Positions 1 through 6,496 of a stretch of 7,284 nucleotides of DNA are shown one piece after another. The DNA lies in contig JAHEIA010000156.1 of the NCBI GenBank assembly GCA_024639625.1, forward strand, positions 1 to 7,284. The letters run 5' to 3'. The position numbers were made by a program, and so were the translations under genes. The first letter of the stretch is position 1. Each line of letters begins with the position of its first letter. This DNA comes from Chromatiales bacterium (lineage in GTDB: Bacteria; Pseudomonadota; Gammaproteobacteria; Chromatiales; Chromatiaceae). Below the pieces are notes generated by a model that saw only the letters and a list, made by a program, of their open reading frames with translations, was not told the DNA's origin and made no database searches.

Positions 1-1933
1 GGATACCGGTATGGGGCTGGAACGCCTGGCCGCAGTGATGCAGGGGGTGCATAGCAATTATGAGATCGATCTGTTCCGCAACCTGATTGCGGCGGCCGCC
101 GAGGTCACGCGGTGCGCGGATGAGAGTGAACAGTCCCTGCGGGTGATCGCTGATCATATTCGCTCGTGCGCGTTCCTGATCACCGATGGGGTATTTCCAT
201 CGAATGAAGGAAGGGGCTACGTCCTGCGGCGAATCATTCGCCGCGCGATCCGTCACGGCTATATGCTGGGCACCAAGGAACCTTTCTTCTTTCGCCTCGT
301 CGGGACGCTGTGCGACGAGATGGGAGAGGCCTATCCGGAATTGCTCCAGGGGCGCACGCAGACGGAACGCGTCCTGCGCCTGGAGGAGGAGCGGTTTGCG
401 GAGACCCTGGAACAGGGGATGCGGATCCTGGAGCAGGACGTCGCCGGCCTGCAAGGGGCAGAGATTCCCGGCGAGACGGTTTTTCGGCTCTACGATACCT
501 ACGGCTTTCCTACCGACCTGACTGCGGACATTGCCCGCGAGCGGGGGCTGACCCTCGATATGGAGGGCTTCGAGCAGGAGATGGAGGCGCAGCGTAGCCG
601 GGCGCGAGCCGCCAGCCAGTTCGCCGCTGACCAGAGTGTGTCCGAGACATTCGAGGCGGCGAGTGACTTTACTGGCTACGATCGCTTGGAGGACGAAGCG
701 GATGTGGTCGCATTGTTTCGCGACCGCGAACGGGTAGAAGTGCTCCATGCAGGTGAAAAGGGCATGTTGGTGCTCGACCACACCCCCTTCTATGCGGAAT
801 CCGGCGGTCAGGTGGGTGACCAGGGACTGCTCGTCTTGGGAGAGGCGGTGTTTCGGGTCGACGACACCCAGAAGCAGCCGGGAGGAGCCTTCGGCCATAT
901 TGGCACCTTGGCCAACGGCGAGTTGAAGATCGGTGACCGGGTGCAGGCGCGCGTGCACCTCGAGAGCCGCCAGGCAACGGTGCTCAACCATTCGGCCACC
1001 CACCTGCTGCATGCGGCGTTGCGAACGGTCCTCGGCGGCCATGTGACGCAGAAGGGATCGCGGGTGGAACCCGAGCGACTGCGCTTCGACTTTTCCCATT
1101 TCGAACCGGTCACCCGGGAACAACTGGCCGAGATCGAACGCCTGGTCAATCAGGAGATCCGGGCGAATCATTCGGTAGAGACCCGGGTGATGGACCTGGA
1201 AGAGGCGAAGGCCGCCGGGGCGATGGCCCTGTTCGGTGAGAAATACGACGCTCGGGTACGGGTAGTGGGCATGGGCGATTTCTCCACCGAGCTCTGCGGT
1301 GGCACACACGTCAACGCGGCGGGCGACATCGGCCTGTTCAAGATCGTATCCGAGGGCGGGATCGCCGCTGGTGTGCGGCGTATCGAGGCGGTAACCGGCG
1401 CACGGGCGGTCGAGAGGGTCGAGCAGGACGAGGCACGGCTACTGCGCCTGGCCGAGATGTTGAAGGCCGGGCGGGACGACGTCGATGACAAGGTTGCCCA
1501 TTTGCTGGAGCGAAATCGCAAGCTGGAAAAGCAGCTCGAGCAGGTCAAGGGCAAACTGGCGAGTGCGGCCGGCAGCGACCTTGCTTCTGCTGCGGTGGAA
1601 ATCGATGGCATCAAAGTGCTTGCCTCGAATCTGGAGGGCGCCGATGCAAAGTCCCTGCGCGACACCATGGATCAGCTCAAGAGCAAGCTCGGTAGCGCGG
1701 TCATCGTGTTGGCCGCGGTGTCCGGTGACAAGGTGAACCTGGTCGCCGGCGTGACCAAGAACGTTACGGACCGGGTCAAGGCCGGCGACCTCATCAAGAC
1801 GGTCGCGGAGCAGGTTGGTGGCCGCGGCGGCGGGCGTCCGGATATGGCCCAGGCGGGTGGCAACAAGCCAGCCGCGCTTCCCCAAGCCCTGGCATCGGTA
1901 GAACCCTGGGTGCGCAAGGCGCTCGGCGGTTGA
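1..1933 (+). CDS. alaS: alanyl-tRNA synthetase, 5'-truncated by window edge
   Basis: Attaches alanine to tRNA-Ala in the cytoplasm and hydrolyses mischarged Ser- and Gly-tRNA-Ala. The first complete codon is at 2-4 and the frame runs to TGA at 1931-1933, giving 643 visible residues. The family is usually about 870-880 residues, so roughly 230 N-terminal residues (most of the catalytic core) lie outside the window. The visible part opens with [12 protein letters not shown], the end of the class II core, followed by the tRNA-recognition helical region ([13 protein letters not shown]). The editing domain carries HSATH at 989-1003 and CGGTH at 1295-1309, the four zinc-binding residues of the editing site. 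Next come a coiled-coil-like stretch ([14 protein letters not shown]) and a DHHA1-type C-terminal domain with the glycine-rich [14 protein letters not shown]. No frameshift or missing editing residue was seen. It lies 164 bases upstream of lysC on the same strand. Confidence 0.98.
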   Translation, partial: DTGMGLERLAAVMQGVHSNYEIDLFRNLIAAAAEVTRCADESEQSLRVIADHIRSCAFLITDGVFPSNEGRGYVLRRIIRRAIRHGYMLGTKEPFFFRLVGTLCDEMGEAYPELLQGRTQTERVLRLEEERFAETLEQGMRILEQDVAGLQGAEIPGETVFRLYDTYGFPTDLTADIARERGLTLDMEGFEQEMEAQRSRARAASQFAADQSVSETFEAASDFTGYDRLEDEADVVALFRDRERVEVLHAGEKGMLVLDHTPFYAESGGQVGDQGLLVLGEAVFRVDDTQKQPGGAFGHIGTLANGELKIGDRVQARVHLESRQATVLNHSATHLLHAALRTVLGGHVTQKGSRVEPERLRFDFSHFEPVTREQLAEIERLVNQEIRANHSVETRVMDLEEAKAAGAMALFGEKYDARVRVVGMGDFSTELCGGTHVNAAGDIGLFKIVSEGGIAAGVRRIEAVTGARAVERVEQDEARLLRLAEMLKAGRDDVDDKVAHLLERNRKLEKQLEQVKGKLASAAGSDLASAAVEIDGIKVLASNLEGADAKSLRDTMDQLKSKLGSAVIVLAAVSGDKVNLVAGVTKNVTDRVKAGDLIKTVAEQVGGRGGGRPDMAQAGGNKPAALPQALASVEPWVRKALGG

Positions 1934-2001
1934 AAGGTTCACGCTGCCCCTGGAGGGCGGGCAACGGCTGGGGTCGGTTGCGACGAATAGCGAAATCGAG
2001 G

Positions 2002-2046
2002 TTTATCCGTGGCGCATTTTGGTGTTAAATTAGCGTCCTCTAATAC
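2002..2046 (+). promoter_or_regulatory. possible lysC promoter region
   Basis: This AT-richer patch in the alaS-lysC gap contains overlapping sigma-70-like elements. TTTATC (2002-2007) and TTAAAT (2025-2030) are separated by 17 bases. TTGGTG (2019-2024) and TAATAC (2041-2046) are separated by 16. Each hexamer matches consensus at only 3-4 of 6 positions. TCTAAT at 2039-2044 matches the -10 consensus at 5 of 6 but has no convincing -35. Promoter activity is inferred, and the exact element is uncertain. Confidence 0.3.
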
Positions 2047-2062
2047 GGGCCGTCGACGGCCC
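2047..2062. repeat. perfect 16-bp palindrome upstream of lysC
   Basis: GGGCCGTCGACGGCCC reads the same on both strands and lies 35 bases before the lysC ATG, just after the promoter-like elements. In RNA it could fold to a 5-6 bp GC hairpin. It is followed only by TTGT, so it would be a poor intrinsic terminator for alaS. It could equally be an operator or chance. No function is assigned. Confidence 0.5.
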
Positions 2063-2097
2063 TTGTCCAACAGGATCGACCCGAGCGAGCGCGAAGC

Positions 2098-3333
2098 ATG
2101 GCGTTAATCGTCCAGAAGTATGGTGGTACCTCAGTAGGATCCGTAGAACGCATCGAGGCGGTTGCCGACAAGGCGGTTGCCGCGCGGGCGAAGGGCGACG
2201 ATCTGGTGATCGTGGTCTCGGCCATGTCCGGCGAGACCAACCGGCTGATTGCGCTGGCCAAGGAGATCACCGATGCGCCAAGCGCCAGGGAAATGGATGT
2301 GTTGATGTCCACCGGCGAGCAGGTAACGATTGCCCTGCTCAGCATTGCGCTGGAGAAGCGTGGATGTTCAGCCCGCTCCTACACCGGCGCCCAGGTCCAT
2401 ATCCTGACCGACAGCGCCCACAACAAGGCACGCATCCGCGACATCGATGCGGCCCGGGTGCGTGCCGATCTTGAGGCCGGGCGCGTCGTCGTGATCGCTG
2501 GTTTTCAAGGGGTGGATCAGCACGGGAACATCACGACCCTGGGCCGCGGTGGGTCGGACACTACCGCGGTGGCCATGGCCGCGGCCCTCGGCGCCCATGA
2601 GTGCCAGATCTTCACCGATGTCGACGGCGTGTATACCACAGATCCGCGGGTCGAGCCGAAGGCGCGCAAGCTGGACCGGATCACCTTCGAAGAAATGCTC
2701 GAGATGGCGAGCCTGGGATCCAAGGTGTTGCAGATCCGTTCGGTGGAGTTCGCTGGAAAATACAGTGTGCCATTGCGCGTATTGTCGAGTTTCGAGGAAG
2801 GCGAAGGCACGCTGATCACTTTTGAGGACGAGCAAATGGAAGAGGCAAAGATTTCTGGCATCGCCTTCACACGGGACGAAGCAAAACTCACCATTCTCGG
2901 AGTGCCGGACAAGCCGGGTGTAGCGCACGAGATCCTCGGCCCCATCGCGGAGGCGAATATCGAGGTCGATATGATCGTGCAGAACATCGCCGAAGATGCC
3001 ACCACTGACTTCACTTTCACTGTCCAGCGCAATGACTTCGACAAGGCGAAACGGATTCTGCGCGCGGTAGCCGATCGCCTTGGCGCGCGTGAGATTCTCG
3101 GCGACGACAGCATCGGCAAGATTTCTTTGGTCGGTGTCGGTATGCGTTCTCACGCGGGTATTGCCAGCCAGATGTTCCAGGCGCTGGCGAAAGAATCCAT
3201 CAACATTCGGATGATTTCGACCTCCGAGATCAAGATCTCGGTTGTGGTGGATGTCAAATACCTCGAACTTGGAGTGCGTGCCTTGCACGATGCCTTTGGG
3301 CTGGCGGAGCAGCCCGGAGCGAAAAACGGCTGA
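2098..3333 (+). CDS. lysC: aspartate kinase (lysine/threonine-sensitive type)
   Basis: Phosphorylates aspartate to 4-phospho-aspartate, the first committed step to lysine, threonine, methionine and diaminopimelate; cytoplasmic. The protein is 411 residues, the usual size of the monofunctional enzyme in pseudomonads and Gram-positives. The amino-acid kinase domain covers about residues 1-245, with the nucleotide-binding KYGGTSV at 7-13 and GRGGSDTT at 149-156. Two ACT domains follow, starting near residues 262 (AKLTILGVPDKPG) and 340 (GKISLVGVGMRSHAG). In this family they bind feedback effectors, typically lysine and threonine together. MALIVQKYGGTSVGSVERIE matches the family N-terminus exactly, so the ATG at 2098 is well supported although the upstream purine-rich GAGCGAGCGCGAAG is only a weak ribosome binding site. 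An in-frame ATG at 2836 with a better site could give a separate beta chain. Same strand as alaS and csrA, but gaps of 164 and 317 bases suggest at least some separate promoters. Confidence 0.97.
   Translation: MALIVQKYGGTSVGSVERIEAVADKAVAARAKGDDLVIVVSAMSGETNRLIALAKEITDAPSAREMDVLMSTGEQVTIALLSIALEKRGCSARSYTGAQVHILTDSAHNKARIRDIDAARVRADLEAGRVVVIAGFQGVDQHGNITTLGRGGSDTTAVAMAAALGAHECQIFTDVDGVYTTDPRVEPKARKLDRITFEEMLEMASLGSKVLQIRSVEFAGKYSVPLRVLSSFEEGEGTLITFEDEQMEEAKISGIAFTRDEAKLTILGVPDKPGVAHEILGPIAEANIEVDMIVQNIAEDATTDFTFTVQRNDFDKAKRILRAVADRLGAREILGDDSIGKISLVGVGMRSHAGIASQMFQALAKESINIRMISTSEIKISVVVDVKYLELGVRALHDAFGLAEQPGAKNG
2824..2838 (+). promoter_or_regulatory. possible internal ribosome binding site and start within lysC
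   Basis: GAGG at 2824-2827 is followed, 8 bases later, by an in-frame ATG (2836-2838, Met247). Translation from here would give a 165-residue protein starting MEEAKISGIAFTRDEAKLT that contains just the two ACT domains. In Corynebacterium and Bacillus, aspartate kinases of this type make a regulatory beta subunit from an internal start in the same gene, and the Corynebacterium beta chain as I recall it starts with a similar MEEA sequence. Use of the start here is an inference. Confidence 0.4.
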
Positions 3334-3440
3334 GCGGAAAAAAGAGCAGGCATCGCGAAGTACGCAATTTCAAGTGGAGTGCGGTAACGTAGATTCTGCG
3401 AGGTTTTTTCGTGCTAGCTGCCTTCCTGGAAGTCGCCGGG

Positions 3441-3469
3441 TCGGAAATATTCGACTACGCTTTTATAAT
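3441..3469 (+). promoter_or_regulatory. candidate sigma-70 promoter for csrA (distal)
   Basis: A perfect -10 hexamer TATAAT lies at 3464-3469, with a weak -35 (TCGGAA, 3441-3446, 3 of 6 matches) at 17-base spacing. The surrounding AT-rich patch stands out from the GC-rich neighbourhood. If used, it gives a csrA leader of about 175 bases. Confidence 0.5.
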
Positions 3470-3479
3470 AAACTATATC

Positions 3480-3508
3480 TTCAGCTGGCGGCCCGGGGCT
3501 GTTACAAT
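3480..3508 (+). promoter_or_regulatory. candidate sigma-70 promoter for csrA (proximal)
   Basis: TACAAT at 3503-3508 matches the -10 consensus at 5 of 6. TTCAGC at 3480-3485 is a weak -35 (3 of 6) at 17-base spacing. It lies about 39 bases downstream of the distal candidate, so the two could act as tandem promoters; csrA of E. coli is known to have several. Confidence 0.35.
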
Positions 3509-3619
3509 CCCGTTGCCTCAAACTTTTTTCTAGTATCCGAGGCTGAGCTTGGTTGGTTGCGGGAAGGCTCAGGCTTTGTCCGGGAATGGAACGCTTGGCC
3601 GGGCTGCATGCCTAACCGT

Positions 3620-3650
3620 GGAGGATATCTCTAAACAAGGAGATGGAGCG
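3620..3650 (+). promoter_or_regulatory. csrA ribosome binding site with overlapping CsrA-type GGA sites
   Basis: AAGGAGAT at 3637-3644 is a strong Shine-Dalgarno sequence, with GGAG ending 8 bases before the ATG at 3651. It overlaps ACAAGGA (3635-3641), which matches the ACARGGA core of CsrA binding sites. Further GGA motifs lie at 3620-3622, 3623-3625 and 3645-3647. In E. coli, CsrA binds its own leader over the Shine-Dalgarno and represses translation; the same is inferred here. Confidence 0.55.
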
Positions 3651-3839
3651 ATGTTGATCCTAACCCGACGTGTCGGCGAGACTTTGATGATCGGCGACGA
3701 AGTCACGGTTACCGTACTGGGAGTGAAGGGCAATCAGGTACGGATTGGCGTAAACGCGCCGCGTGATGTGGCCGTGCACCGCGAGGAAATCTACGAACGG
3801 ATAAAGCGGGAGCAGGCTGAAGGCGGGAGTGGGATGTAA
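3651..3839 (+). CDS. csrA: CsrA/RsmA carbon storage regulator
   Basis: Small homodimeric RNA-binding protein that binds GGA motifs in mRNA leaders and changes translation or stability, controlling carbon flux, motility, biofilm and often c-di-GMP enzymes; antagonised in related bacteria by CsrB/RsmZ-type small RNAs. The protein has 62 residues, the normal size. It opens [18 protein letters not shown] and continues with VRIGVNAP and VHREEIY, nearly identical to the E. coli and Pseudomonas proteins as I know them. The RNA-contact residues Leu4, Arg6 and Arg44 are present. The C-terminal tail ([11 protein letters not shown]) is variable, as expected. The ATG at 3651 is fixed by a strong ribosome binding site and by the family N-terminus; an open frame extends upstream but has no family resemblance. 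Position between lysC and tRNA-Ser is as in Pseudomonas. Confidence 0.98.
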   Translation: MLILTRRVGETLMIGDEVTVTVLGVKGNQVRIGVNAPRDVAVHREEIYERIKREQAEGGSGM

Positions 3840-3852
3840 TCCCGTTCTTGCC

Positions 3853-3888
3853 AAGGAGGGGCTGTCTGCAGTATGGCAGCCTTCTCTT
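3853..3888 (+). terminator. hairpin after csrA, possible weak terminator or processing signal
   Basis: AAGGAGGGGCTG (3853-3864) can pair with CAGCCTTCTCTT (3877-3888) over 12 positions with one mismatch and three G-U pairs, around a 12-base loop, starting 14 bases after the csrA stop. It lacks a true T-run, having only a pyrimidine-rich right arm. It may attenuate or protect the csrA 3' end. No separate promoter for the tRNA was recognised downstream, so some read-through into the tRNA is plausible. Confidence 0.3.
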
Positions 3889-3967
3889 CATCAGGTTACC
3901 GAAGCGCAACATAGGAGCGTGGCGCGACCCTTCAAAAGAAACAAAACAACAGGATTCTCAAGCTTCC

Positions 3968-4058
3968 GGAGAGATGGCCGAGCGGCTGAAGGCGCTCCCC
4001 TGCTAAGGGAGTATGGGTTAAAAGCCCATCGAGGGTTCGAATCCCTCTCTCTCCGCCA
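3968..4058 (+). tRNA. tRNA-Ser(GCU)
   Basis: This 91-base class II tRNA reads AGC/AGU serine codons. The acceptor stem pairs GGAGAGA (3968-3974) with TCTCTCC (4048-4054), followed by discriminator G4055 and encoded CCA (4056-4058). The anticodon stem is CTCCC (3995-3999) with GGGAG (4007-4011), and the loop CTGCTAA places anticodon GCT at 4002-4004. A long variable arm with an ATGGG/CCCAT stem, typical of serine tRNAs, precedes the T arm GAGGG-TTCGAAT-CCCTC. All arms pair without mismatch except normal D-arm irregularity. It lies 128 bases after csrA. Confidence 0.97.
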
Positions 4059-4066
4059 AATATAGG

Positions 4067-4090
4067 AAAAGGGGCTTTATGCCCCTTTTT
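4067..4090. terminator. Rho-independent terminator after tRNA-Ser
   Basis: The stem GGGGC (4071-4075) with GCCCC (4081-4085) encloses the loop TTTAT and is followed by TTTTT (4086-4090). AAAA at 4067-4070 extends the stem and supplies a T-run on the opposite strand. It is well placed to end the csrA/tRNA-Ser transcript and could also stop transcription arriving from the - strand gene that ends at 4250. Confidence 0.92.
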
Positions 4091-4112
4091 GCTGTGGTTT
4101 ACATCGGGTGGA

Positions 4113-4180
4113 CTGCAACCCCAAGGTGTTTGATCGTCATGCGCTATCCGATCCTGTTGAAGCCGCTGATCGGGTTGCAG
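4113..4180. repeat. 9-bp inverted repeat in the convergent intergenic region
   Basis: CTGCAACCC (4113-4121) is matched by GGGTTGCAG (4172-4180), 50 bases apart, with GATC tetranucleotides recurring inside. It lies between the tRNA-Ser terminator and the end of the - strand EAL gene. No family was recognised; it could be a structured RNA, a degenerate repeat or chance. Confidence 0.4.
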
Positions 4181-4189
4181 CTTCTGCGC

Positions 4190-4211
4190 TGTGGGCACTT
4201 GAAAACCCACA
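4190..4211 (-). terminator. possible hairpin terminator after the EAL gene
   Basis: TGTGGG (4190-4195) pairs with CCCACA (4206-4211) around a 10-base loop, 38 bases past the stop codon of the - strand gene. There is no T-run on either strand, so it would be a weak terminator at best. The tRNA terminator at 4067-4090 may be the real stop for both directions. Confidence 0.25.
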
Positions 4212-4249
4212 AATTCAGAGACGATGCCCGGTTCTCATTTCGTTTCGGG

Positions 4250-6496
4250 TCATCGATCCAACACTAGGTCCGGGAAATCGAAAACCGGGGATGCTTGGGG
4301 TCTCTGGATGAAGTAGCCTTGGGCGAAGTCGGCACCGACTTTCCACGCCAGATCCATGTGCCGAGGGGCTTCGATCCCGGGAACAATGATCGACTTGTGC
4401 AGGGCGCGGGCTTTGTCGGCCAACGCTGCTAGTTCATCGCCGTCTTTGTCTACAAGGCCCATCGGTACGCGTAGATAGTCGACCAGAATCCGCCGTAGAT
4501 AGTTGAACGCGCCCAGCGAGTTGCCGAACTCGGTGAGAGTGATTCGCGCGCCAAGTCTGCGTAAACGAAAAACCTGATCCTCTACTAGCTTCAGCTCGTG
4601 TTCCACGTCCGCAAAACGGAGGGCGAAATTGAAGTGCCTTCCACTCACTCCGTATTGGGCCAGCTTTTTGTCCAGCCAGTCAGGCAAGTCCGCTTTGCGC
4701 AATGAATCCATCGACAGGACGATCATGAACTGGGGTTGGCTGGGCGCGCCGCGTCCAGCATCCGTCAGATGGCGCAGCGTGTGCTCTATCACCCAACGGT
4801 CCAATTCAGGGAGAATACCCATCTGCTCAGCAAGCGGGATGAAGTCGTGTGCCTGCTGGAAATCTTCTTGTTTGGTTCCCATTCGCAACAGCACCTGATT
4901 GATCGGGCCTGTCCTGCGGTTCCGCAGCCCGACAATGGGCTGGAAGAACAGTTGGAACTCATCTGCCGCGAGGCATTCTCTAAGGGACGCCAAGAGGTCT
5001 TTCGGGCCCGTTTCCTCCCCATCGCTTTGCGTGATCTCCTTTCGCAGCTGGACCAGATTGCCGCCTGCTTCGGCCGCTATGCCGCACGCAGTCTCGCTGA
5101 GCACGACCATGCTCTGCGCATCTTTGATGCGCTCGTCGAACATGCTCGCGCCAATGCTGAGCGTAATCGTTATCGAAGACTCGCTGACGGCAAATACGTG
5201 CTCTTGAGCTGCTCGCCGCACTTTATCTGCAAGCGCAAGAATCTCCGTGGTTGATTGACCGAGCACGGTTAGAGCAAAAGAGTAGTCTCCGAATCGGGCC
5301 AAGACGTCGTTTGGGCCCGCGTGCCCGGCGATCAGATCAGCAACCTGGGTCAGCAGCTCATCGGTGCCGGATATGCTCAGTCGACGGTGGATTCTGCGCG
5401 GATTGTCGATCTCCATGAACAGTACACCGCCGTCGCCGGGGTCGACGCCGTCGCTCAAGGTCTGCTGCAGGCTTTCGAGCAGAAAGTCCCGGTTAAATAG
5501 TCCAGTAACCAGGTCATACCGCCGCGAGGCCAGCAGCTGGTCCCGCAGGGCCTGCAGTCTGCGGATCTGTTTGCTCACGGCCGAGGTCAATTCTTGCGGG
5601 TGAAACGGGCGGACCAGAAGTGCATTGGCCCCGCTTCTCAGGGCATCCATACGGTTTTCGAGCGATGGATTCCGCGAAACGAGAATGATCGGTGTATCGG
5701 CGAACTGGCCGTGTTCCCTCAAGCGCTCGACCTGTTCTTGGCTGGCTGTTCCCTGCATCTCCCAATTCATGATCAGAATATCCGGGGGAATCCGTTCCAT
5801 TGCCGCGAGCAGTTCTTGCGGGTGCTCGATACGTTCGACCCGGTACCCGGTTTCAGCCAGTATCATGGAAGTGACCTGCGCCAGCCGGGCATCGTCGTCA
5901 GCTACCAGGATCCGGTAATCCCCTGAGATGACCTCTCCTTGCAGTTTGTGAATCCTTTCCAGGAGCTCGTCCGGACTGAACGGGCGCGCGAGAAAGATAT
6001 CGGCCCCGGCACGGAATGCCTTCAACCCAGCTGAGCTCTTGGCTGCTTGGGAGATCACCGCGACTGGCGGCCGAGCGTCGTGGCGGCTTTGAATGGCTCT
6101 TATCTGCTCGGGCAGATGCGACGTTCCGTCAAACCTGCTGGTGTCGAGGATGATGCCTAGAGGGGCGTCCTTGATCAGTCCCGCCATCAGCGTGGCGAAA
6201 TCTTCGAACCACCGGACCTCTACGCCGCGCGGCGACAGCGCCCCGGCAAGGCATTCGGCGAGCAATCGGTCATCGGACAGCAGGAGCAGCGCAGTTGCAC
6301 AATCCTTTGCCCGCGCACCGCCAGAAGCTGCAGAGTCATTGTCGTTTCCGCGAACTGCCATTGCTTTTAGCATCTGGGAGACCAAGGGTATTACGACGCA
6401 GCGGGCTGAGCGATCCCGACCGACCACCCGGATTGCGCAGGAGGGATCGCATGGCCGGCGGTTCGGGAGCGGCCGTCGCAGACCCGAAAACGGCAT
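4250..6496 (-). CDS. REC-REC-GGDEF-EAL protein with degenerate signatures, FimX-like
   Basis: Likely a cytoplasmic c-di-GMP effector or scaffold rather than an enzyme. From the ATG at 6496 it has 748 residues. Order: REC1 (about 67-184), REC2 (194-314), GGDEF (325-489), EAL (498-739). REC1 keeps Asp75/76 and the acceptor-position Asp118, but the conserved Lys is Arg171. REC2 keeps Asp200-202 but has Asn244 (ILIMNWEM) at the acceptor position and Arg296 for Lys. GGDEF reads GDYSF (403-407). EAL reads QVL (534-536). The usual Asn, DD, Lys and late Glu of the EAL site align with Leu594, Thr-Glu (655-656), Arg676 and Pro706; QGY (726-728) is kept. GDYSF, QVLLRM, DRWVI and the FGNSLGAFNYL segment resemble FimX of Pseudomonas (GDSIF, EVL), which binds c-di-GMP and promotes type IV pilus function. 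Start: GGAG lies 6 bases before the ATG at 6496. ATGs at 6373 and 6361 begin nearer REC1 but lack a ribosome binding site, and a TTG frame extends to 6604. The Arg/Pro-rich first 40 residues may not be translated. Confidence 0.88.
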   Translation of the reverse strand: MPFSGLRRPLPNRRPCDPSCAIRVVGRDRSARCVVIPLVSQMLKAMAVRGNDNDSAASGGARAKDCATALLLLSDDRLLAECLAGALSPRGVEVRWFEDFATLMAGLIKDAPLGIILDTSRFDGTSHLPEQIRAIQSRHDARPPVAVISQAAKSSAGLKAFRAGADIFLARPFSPDELLERIHKLQGEVISGDYRILVADDDARLAQVTSMILAETGYRVERIEHPQELLAAMERIPPDILIMNWEMQGTASQEQVERLREHGQFADTPIILVSRNPSLENRMDALRSGANALLVRPFHPQELTSAVSKQIRRLQALRDQLLASRRYDLVTGLFNRDFLLESLQQTLSDGVDPGDGGVLFMEIDNPRRIHRRLSISGTDELLTQVADLIAGHAGPNDVLARFGDYSFALTVLGQSTTEILALADKVRRAAQEHVFAVSESSITITLSIGASMFDERIKDAQSMVVLSETACGIAAEAGGNLVQLRKEITQSDGEETGPKDLLASLRECLAADEFQLFFQPIVGLRNRRTGPINQVLLRMGTKQEDFQQAHDFIPLAEQMGILPELDRWVIEHTLRHLTDAGRGAPSQPQFMIVLSMDSLRKADLPDWLDKKLAQYGVSGRHFNFALRFADVEHELKLVEDQVFRLRRLGARITLTEFGNSLGAFNYLRRILVDYLRVPMGLVDKDGDELAALADKARALHKSIIVPGIEAPRHMDLAWKVGADFAQGYFIQRPQASPVFDFPDLVLDR

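Larger units (their letters stand above)
3334..3650 (+). other. non-coding region and csrA leader
   Basis: These 317 bases hold no convincing gene; the open frames through it lack family resemblance. It contains T-runs at 3404-3409 and 3524-3529. The first is preceded by a weak 5-bp hairpin (TGCGG 3380-3384 with CTGCG 3396-3400, including G-U pairs) that might end lysC transcription. It also contains two promoter candidates and a GGA-rich leader ending in the csrA ribosome binding site, listed separately. An imperfect dyad (GTCG/CGAC arms, 3440-3455) overlaps the first promoter's -35 region. Confidence 0.6.

Noticed and set aside
2368..3288. 306-codon - strand open frame opposite lysC
   Set aside because: It lies antisense to a clear aspartate kinase gene and has no domain resemblance; long antisense frames are common in GC-rich DNA.
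3242..3634. 130-codon + strand open frame across the lysC end and csrA leader
   Set aside because: It overlaps lysC in another frame, has no recognisable motif and runs through the promoter-like region.
3932..4210. - strand open frame of 92 codons covering the tRNA-Ser gene, containing GERGIRTLDGLLTHTPLAGERL
   Set aside because: This is the translation of the antisense strand of a serine tRNA, a well-known spurious hypothetical protein in databases; the tRNA explains the conservation.
4091..4249. A second tRNA (such as tRNA-Arg) after tRNA-Ser
   Set aside because: No T-loop GTTCGA-type motif or acceptor stem could be found in this stretch.
4736..5254. 172-codon + strand open frame opposite the EAL gene
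   Set aside because: It is a shadow of the GGDEF-EAL coding frame with no independent family resemblance.
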